A DNA stretch of 64,000 nucleotides, from the NCBI RefSeq assembly GCF_019279795.1, contig NC_056748.1:605943636-606007635 (forward strand). The letters run 5' to 3'. Of the stretch, positions 58,369 to 64,000 are shown in pieces (position 1 is the stretch's first letter; each line of letters begins with the position of its first letter). This stretch comes from Protopterus annectens. Taxonomy: Eukaryota; Chordata; Ceratodontiformes; Protopteridae. Made by a program: the position numbers and the translations under genes. The notes beneath the pieces are model-generated. The model saw only the letters and a list, made by a program, of their open reading frames with translations, had not been told where the DNA came from and searched no databases.

Positions 58369-59600
58369 GTGCTAGTTGTTCTCTGGTTTTACAATATTTG
58401 TGTGAGTTACTATCCTATGCACTTTCTTATTAAGGTTAATTTATTGGTCATTTCAGCATGTCTGTCTGTAGATCCTCCTCTTTCATTGCATTTTCATATC
58501 AAAATGTTTTTGATACAGATTTTGCATAAGAGGCCTCCAAGAAAACTGGTGGCCTCTCTCTGGGATATTAATTTTGTGTTGGAAAAGCTAGCAGTTGCTT
58601 TAAGTGGACCAGCTAATTTGGTTGACTTGAGGTTATTAACATGAAAAAAATTTTACTAATTGTTTTGACCTCTGCAATCCCAGACTACCCCATCTCTGAA
58701 GCAGAGCTCCTCCCTAACCCAGTTCATGTAGTACTTGGACAGATGGATGGGGGACAGGAAATTCATCCCTGGTTTGGCACTTATGTTTCTAATGGACACA
58801 ACCAGCCTCTAAATGGTTCACCTCCCAGGCCCCTGCTTGGAAATGTTTCACCTCTCAAACCCCTGCTTACACTTATCAAGGGTACCAGAACTTGTCCGAG
58901 ATTTGGGATGAATAGCTAGGCTTAAAAAGGCCCCTATGGTCATTAGCCTAGCAAACACATATGAATCTATGAATCTAAAAAGGGCATCTAAGTTGCAATG
59001 TGTTCTGGTGAGTTGACCCTATCTTATTTTCCACAGGGACAGGGTTTCTTTGAGAACTAATCCTTCTTTTATGCCCAAAGTGGTATTTGTGTTTACTTTA
59101 AGCCAAACTATCCATCTCCCCATTTACTTCCCTGAACCCAAACATGAGGGAGAGGGGATACTATGAATATGCACAGACAACTCAGGTTCTATTTTGACAG
59201 AATTAAATATTTCAGGTCTTTGGATCAGTTGTTCATTTCTTGTGAGTGAAAGTAAAAAGAAGAGACAACCTGCATCAAAACATATGATTTCCAATGATTG
59301 TCTAAGATCACTACCTTTTGTTATACGCACCACAACAAAACTATTCCAGGCAGGGCCATGACCACTCTACTAGGGTCTTGGCTTCATCTATGGCTTTTTG
59401 GAAAGGGTTAGAATTTAGAAGTATTCTAGAAGCTGCAACTTGGTCCTCAGTACATACCTTTACAAAGCACTATAAGCATGATTCCTTCTCGAGGCCTAGA
59501 TCATGCTTTGCAGGGATGTTTCTCCAGGGCTCCCAGACTCTAGGACTCTTCGCCTTCCTCCTACCAAATGTAGTAAGCTATGATGATCTACCTATATAGC
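58369..59600 (+). pseudogene. DIRS-type tyrosine recombinase, split by a CR1 3' end
   Basis: Frame 58369-58644 gives LSLHFHIKMFLIQILHKRPP and SLWDINFVLEKL, then KKILLIVLTSA, where it is cut by a 300-bp CR1 fragment. It resumes at 58978 as KRASKLQC (catalytic Arg 1), then FHRDRVSLRTNPSFMPKVVF and QTIHLPIYFPEPKHEGE. ORF 59318-59599 holds GHDHSTRVLASSMAFWKGLE (H-x-x-R) and AATWSSVHTFTKHYKHDSF (Trp/His and the Tyr nucleophile, residue 52). All R-H-R-Y catalytic residues are recognisable. DIRS elements integrate circular cDNA with this enzyme. No RT was found upstream. Confidence 0.8.
58677..58976 (+). mobile_element. CR1-like 3' end inserted in the recombinase gene
   Basis: Ends with aggcttaaaaaggcccctat, then cattagcctagcaaac, and octamers atgaatct x2 (58961-58976), the CR1 3' signature in a variant form. 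The insert sits between the codons for TSA and KRASKLQ, and no target duplication is evident. Coding remnants of the CR1 C-terminus may lie at 58690-58910. Confidence 0.75.
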
Positions 59601-59694
59601 TAAGGCTACTGCAGTGATCAATATGATGAAGAAAAGTAAGCATGTCAGCAAGTGAAAAATTTGAAATCACACCTTGTAATACACAGGACCTCAA

Positions 59695-60115
59695 ATGTAT
59701 TCAATAAAATAGTACAGTTGTGTAAGTAAACTTACCATAACAGTAACAGTAGATGTTCAAATGACCACTGCTGCAGTAACCATGTCCTTCCTCCATTTCC
59801 CTTCTTTTGTGGTGTGCTGTTTATGCCATGGTGTGTTTATTTATTTTTGTCCTTATCATTGGCTTTTCAGGGCTCAGCCTTCCTCTCTCTATTGGCAGGG
59901 AAGCTCTGAAGGGCTTGGCACCCAAACTTGCCTTTTAGTCAGTTCAGCTCAAGCTGTCAGACACTGTGGGCATATGCAAGGTGTCTTGAAGCTTTGAAAG
60001 CTGTCTAGTTCTTATATCCTTGGTATGATATAACCCATATATCTAAGGCTTCTGCAGTAGTGATTATTTGACTGTCTACTCTTATGGTAAGTTTACTTAC
60101 ACAACTGTGCTTTAT
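59695..60115. repeat. Inverted and direct repeats at the DIRS 3' end
   Basis: acagttgtgtaagtaaactt then accataacagtaacagtaga (about 59712-59752) is the inverse of gtctactcttatggtaagtt then tacttacacaactgtgc (60072-60109). Separately, tatagctaaggctactgcag (59594-59613) repeats directly as tatatctaaggcttctgcag (60040-60059). Inverted terminal repeats with an internal complementary region are the structural hallmark of DIRS elements. Confidence 0.7.
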
Positions 60116-60149
60116 CACTTGTCATGAAAACAATTACATTTTTCTAGCT

Positions 60150-60690
60150 CAGAGAGATGGTTGTGCAGCTTTTTTCAGAATTCTTGCTAGGTATTATTGT
60201 TTCTTATCTCATGTTGCAGGCAGTTCCATGTTGCTAGGGCTGTTTTTGTAAAGGTTTTTTTCGCTGGAGACTAGCAAAAAGAAGGGCAAATTTAAAGTAG
60301 GATGCCCTTTGAGGTTGTTCTTAGTGGGTATGTTCCAGTTCTCAACAATAGTTTTGATGTTAGGTATACCATAGCTTCAAAATAATAGTCCTAAATTAAA
60401 CAGTTTAGAGGGTTTGTGTTTGCAAGTTCTGGCAGTCAGACAGTTTTACTTATGGAGGCACACTGATGCAATGATGACTGCTGGATAATTGAAAAAAAAT
60501 GCATGTAATTTGGGGGACTATGGTATTTTAAGCTGAATTTAGTGATGTAGTCGAAAGGGCATATTTGAATTTTGGAGTAAGTATAATAAGGTGTGAGTAA
60601 GCTTATTGTTAAAGAATATGTTATAAATTGGGTCACTGAGGTTCCTGGATATGATTCAGGCTGTAAAAAATGAAGACATAGTTTGTCAGG
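60150..60690 (-). pseudogene. Possible old CR1/Rex1-type 3' remnant
   Basis: Words such as gcaggcagttccatgttgct, ggtatgttccagttctcaac and gcaagttctggcagtca, read in this orientation, recall antisense distal LINE ORF2 sequence. No motif can be translated reliably. Confidence 0.3.
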
Positions 60691-61100
60691 ATTCATGACA
60701 GCAGATTATCTAAAAGCCACTAAATGTTTTTGTACATCACTGAAAACCACAGCAACATACAAAGAAAGCTGCATTCCCAATGTGGGGGAAGACACCACAC
60801 ATCCCATCACTCATATATGCTCCATGATCTCACAACAGTGGGGGAAACGGCAAAGTCAATGTGCACTGAAAATGTTTTGAGTAATATAAATTTGTGTTGT
60901 TGTTACTTTCAGAAATAACCTTTCTGTACATAACCAGATCACAGTTTATCAGTATGTCAAAAATGTTACTAGAGTGCTTCAGGAACCAATACTTTTTTAG
61001 TGTTTTTTTTTTGTAAAAATATAGAGCACTAAAAGGGGTTGGTTATCTAAATTTGTGGATGACTGAAATTTGGTACTATCACCAGTATCTTTTTTTCTGT
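60691..61100. other. No recognisable feature
   Basis: Frames at 60683-60880 and 60724-60918 overlap and lack motifs. Confidence 0.45.
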
Positions 61101-61119
61101 TAAAGGTGTATATTAAAAC

Positions 61120-61195
61120 ATTTTTGGACTATTTTTTAACTGTATGGGTTGACTGGTCTGGAGAATATTTTCAGCCATGACTTGACCCTGGAAGT
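61120..61195 (-). repeat. LINE tail of the (AAAT)n family, degenerate
   Basis: gggttgactggtctggagaa then tattttcagccatgac matches 58170-58198 (gtccagagacccttttcagc, catgatcc) and, inverted, the 43.2-kb tail. Confidence 0.4.
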
Positions 61196-61435
61196 CACAA
61201 GTAATAAGAACTGTCGCTTTTCAAAATTTTATAGTGTTTGTGTCGATGAAAGGAACTCTTTACTGAAAGATGGTGTAATAACACTTTTCACCACCTAAAC
61301 ATGTTGTGGGAAACTGTTCTAAGGTACTGGTCCAAAGTGAATTAACATACTGGGCTTGCTTAAGAGGAAACTGAGTTAATATAACTGTGTCAGAATGCTA
61401 TGCAGCAAGTAGTAAACATCATGCTTTTGATATGA

Positions 61436-61490
61436 ATATTGTCATAACAAGACTGATGAAGTTGTAATCTTTGAGACAACAAAAACGTTT
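61436..61490 (+). repeat. PLE terminal motif, hammerhead-like
   Basis: gactgatgaagttgtaatct then ttgagacaacaaaaacgttt: CTGATGA, a GTTGT-ACAAC hairpin, then AAAAAC. No PLE coding sequence is adjacent. Confidence 0.5.
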
Positions 61491-61499
61491 AAGTTTTTA

Positions 61500-62310
61500 T
61501 ATGTGTGATCATTCTTTACTATCATACTGGAGTCATTCTGCAGCATTGCTTGGTGGAAGTTTTTAACATTGTTGCTGTGTGTGCAAGTTGATTCTTAGTT
61601 AATACCAAGGCTGACTGTTATAAAGATTTTAAATGTGCTGGGTAATGCCCTAATCATTCCCAATAATGTTTCTTTGACTGGGAAATTATATTTCTACTCT
61701 AATAGTAAAAAAAACCTCTGTGCACTTTCCTCCAGCCAGACTAGATTTTTGGTACCATTATATAAAATTGTGACAAAACTTTTGTGGATATAATGCATGG
61801 TTTTGTGTGTATGGAAAGGAATTCAAATCAACATGTTGTGGGCAACTGTCTAGGTACTCATCCAAAGTGTATTTCTGTCCCCTGGATGTGAGTACTTGGA
61901 GTCAGTAATGCCTCCTCAACTGCTTCCATCTTTTCTGCTGCTGTGGTCCCCTGCAGCCTAAATGTCATTACGTCAAGCATGTAGTTAGTCTCCTACTGCA
62001 CCACACAAAGCAACACTGAAATGCTGCTCATCCTGCTTTGCAGGCTTCTCAAGCAGTTGTGCCACACGTCTACTACAGTCTGTGCCATGGAGAAGGCATC
62101 TATGAGAAAGTACCCAATATTCCCAAAAATAGACCACACACTGAATGGTTGCTGACACTTTTGAACATCCTTTTTCCATACTTGCACAGGATGCCAGGGA
62201 TATATTTTCATTTAAAGAATATGATCAGAGCTTTCTCACATTCTGGCATACTTCTGACAATGTCAGATTTCTTATTTGCCTAAGACTTGGGCAGGTACTT
62301 GAGGGGCTAA
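61500..62310. other. No recognisable feature
   Basis: Several overlapping frames of 60-80 codons on both strands at 61985-62363, none with a motif. Confidence 0.45.
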
Positions 62311-62317
62311 GCATCTT

Positions 62318-64000
62318 TTTTTTCCCAATAAACATCTTTATTAAATTATCACATATGACATAGGCAATCTTACATTTATATAAATAAAAAACAACCAACA
62401 TTGACACCACTTTAGTTGCAAAAATTATACATCACAGACACCATTGAAACAACTGTAGTTGCAAACATCATACATCACTTAGAATCAATCCAGTCATTGT
62501 CAGTTAAACATCATATGGCTCATTCAAATCCTGCCTCTTAAACCTTGTTCCTTCTCTGCATATATTGTTCCCACAATTCCCATTTTTTCCTATGTAGTTT
62601 GCCCCTTCCATTTTCTAAAGATCCCAGTTTCAGTTGTTTTATCTCTGTTACTATATTCAGTATGTATAATAAAGTTGGTTTAGACTTGGATTTCCATTTT
62701 CTAGTAACTGCTTTTTTGGAAGCCACCATAATTACATTCAACAAGGCTTTACTATATCTAGGCAATTCCGATTCTGTACCATAGTTCAAAAAAATCATCT
62801 CCTCAGTCATTCCAATCCTCTCACCTAGCATCTCCAACACAGTGGTCTTCAGGGAATCCCCAAAATTTGCCAACTCACTACACTCCCAAAAAATATGTCT
62901 CAGCCACCTCTTTCCTGTCTGTCACACCTCCATTTGCTATCCACTAGTAAAATAAAAAAGTAACTGGAACCATGAGCTTTTCTAAAAATAATAGTAGTTT
63001 ATTCCAAGATTTTAAAATCCAAAATCAAGGTGTAGTCACATAATCTAGTCACTTGTTAAAATTGTAGTCACATGATAAGATAAAAATAAGTAAAATACGT
63101 GCAAAATTGTATGTATAAAAATGTAAGTGACAATAACAGTAAGAAATATAATAAATAATGAAGGTACTTGTAAAATGTTTGATTTTTTCATTTTTTTTAA
63201 ATATATAGGGTACAGACAAATACAAAATACAAAAAAGTTCAGTGTATTTGCGTATGTAAGTACTTCAAATAAGGCTTAATGATAACAATGTGATTCGACT
63301 ACACCTTGATTATATAAGCTAAGCACAATGTGTTGCTCAGTTTTTTTTGCCTGATGAAGCCTGTTTGGGTGAAAGTTTCTTCTGCATTTGCAACTTTTTA
63401 AGTATGTTGTGGATTTTAAACTTGCGGAATAAGCAGCAACTTTTTAAGTACCTTGTGGATTTTAAACTTGTGGAATAAACACTTGTAACTATATTTTGGA
63501 TTTAAAATATTGGAATAAACAACTATTATTTTTAGAAAAGCAACTCTCCAAGTAAGTTGTGGACTTTGAACTTTTTGAATTAACTACTGTTTATCACTGC
63601 TCATGGTTCCAGCTACTTTTTTGTTTTGCTAGTTTCCCCTTATTAGTAATGGAATTGTCAATGCACTAATACTGCTGTCTTACATTTGCTATCTACCTGA
63701 GGTAAAACTCTTTGGAGTCTATTTGGAGTATAAAAATACCTATGTAAACATTTCCAGGTAAAGATCCTAAATCTTCTAGACTTTGTTGCATATTAGGGAG
63801 ATATACATATATCCCCCATTGTCTCTTTGTGAATTGCTTATCTAATCTCTCTTTCCAGTCATTTCTAAGCTCCTCTGATTGATTCTTACAGTTATGCAAT
63901 ATTTTATATGCTCTACTAATTATTCTTTTTTAACAGCAGCTTCTGTTCTAGATTCTATTAAACACTCTACCAGTGTTGGTCTTTCATTTAAAAGCCCCGT
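62318..64000 (-). mobile_element. L1-4: L1-like LINE 3' part, continues past the window
   Basis: The A-rich end (ttttttttcccaataaacat, plus strand, 62317-62336) and the following 3' UTR match L1-1 from 35363 onward. ORF 62873-62538 and the codons at 63899-63693 (EELRNDWKERLDKQFTKRQW, YVYLPNMQQSLED) belong to the L1 ORF2 C-terminus. Interrupted by the PLE relic at 62945-63682. The 5' part lies beyond 64000. Confidence 0.78.
62945..63682. mobile_element. Non-coding PLE relic with inverted ends inside L1-4
   Basis: Bounded by a 14-bp target duplication, catttgctatccac (62931-62944) and catttgctatctac (63683-63696), one mismatch. Left end agtaaaataaaaaagtaact then ggaaccatgagc is inverted at 63598-63640 (gctcatggttccagctactt...). 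Inversion continues inward (aatcaaggtgtagtcacat against atgtgattcgactacaccttg). It holds a PLE core cctgatgaagcctgtttggg then tgaaag (63350-63375) and about four 45-bp tandem units (gcaactttttaagta...tggaataa). No RT or endonuclease. Confidence 0.8.

Overview
This is an intergenic stretch of a large, repeat-rich vertebrate nuclear genome. No host protein-coding gene, rRNA or functional tRNA gene could be supported. The sequence is AT-rich and studded with long (TA)n, (CA)n and (GT)n microsatellites. Nearly every recognisable coding stretch is a decayed retroelement: CR1-like, RTE and L1-like LINEs, endonuclease-bearing Penelope-like elements (PLEs), a Ty3/Gypsy-type LTR element and a DIRS-type tyrosine-recombinase element. 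These sit beside several tRNA-headed SINEs and short inverted-repeat elements. That mixture fits a non-mammalian vertebrate such as a lungfish, polypterid, amphibian or cartilaginous fish. The species cannot be fixed from this sequence.

Layout. 1-6.1 kb: short inverted repeats, microsatellites and two minus-strand SINEs. 6.8-9.9 kb: PLE-1 (+). 9.9-11.06 kb: an old LINE RT scrap (-) and a SINE (+). 11.06-16.2 kb: a decayed LTR element (+) whose integrase lies before its reverse transcriptase, the arrangement known from Gmr1-like elements. 18.6-27.1 kb: PLE-2 (-), hit by a CR1 (19.7-21.5 kb), a SINE with an 18-bp target duplication, and an in-frame 57-bp tandem expansion of exactly 37 units within its RT gene. 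27.1-29.9 kb: 5'-truncated RTE LINE (+). 29.9-30.9 kb: L1 ORF1 relic (-). 31.8-33.6 kb: CR1-B (+). 34.5-35.1 kb: LINE endonuclease scrap. 35.4-38.3 kb: L1-1 (-) with a small inverted-repeat insertion. 38.5-40.7 kb: PLE termini in an inverted repeat, a LINE 3' end and a 600-bp TIR element. 40.95-42.43 kb: CR1-C (-). 42.4-47.6 kb: L1-2 (-), split by a LINE 3' end and by CR1-D (+). 48.7-50.2 kb: L1-3 (-) carrying a 630-bp TIR element with an 8-bp target duplication and telomere-like internal repeats. 50.3-54.0 kb: PLE-3 (-), the best preserved element. 55-56.5 kb: CR1 scrap and G-rich MITE-like sequences. 58.2-60.1 kb: SINE head and DIRS-type recombinase, split by a CR1 3' end. 62.3-64 kb: L1-4 (-) carrying a non-coding PLE relic with a 14-bp target duplication.

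The elements interact as autonomous/parasite pairs and as a nesting chronology. At least three SINEs carry tails resembling the 3' ends of LINEs in the same window (CR1, RTE, and a LINE with an AAAT tail). PLE ends can be followed through a recurrent CTGANGA-stem-loop-GAAA hammerhead-like core. The most unusual item is the 57-bp array. It is an amplified fragment of the PLE's own conserved RT-proximal coding sequence, not unrelated satellite DNA.
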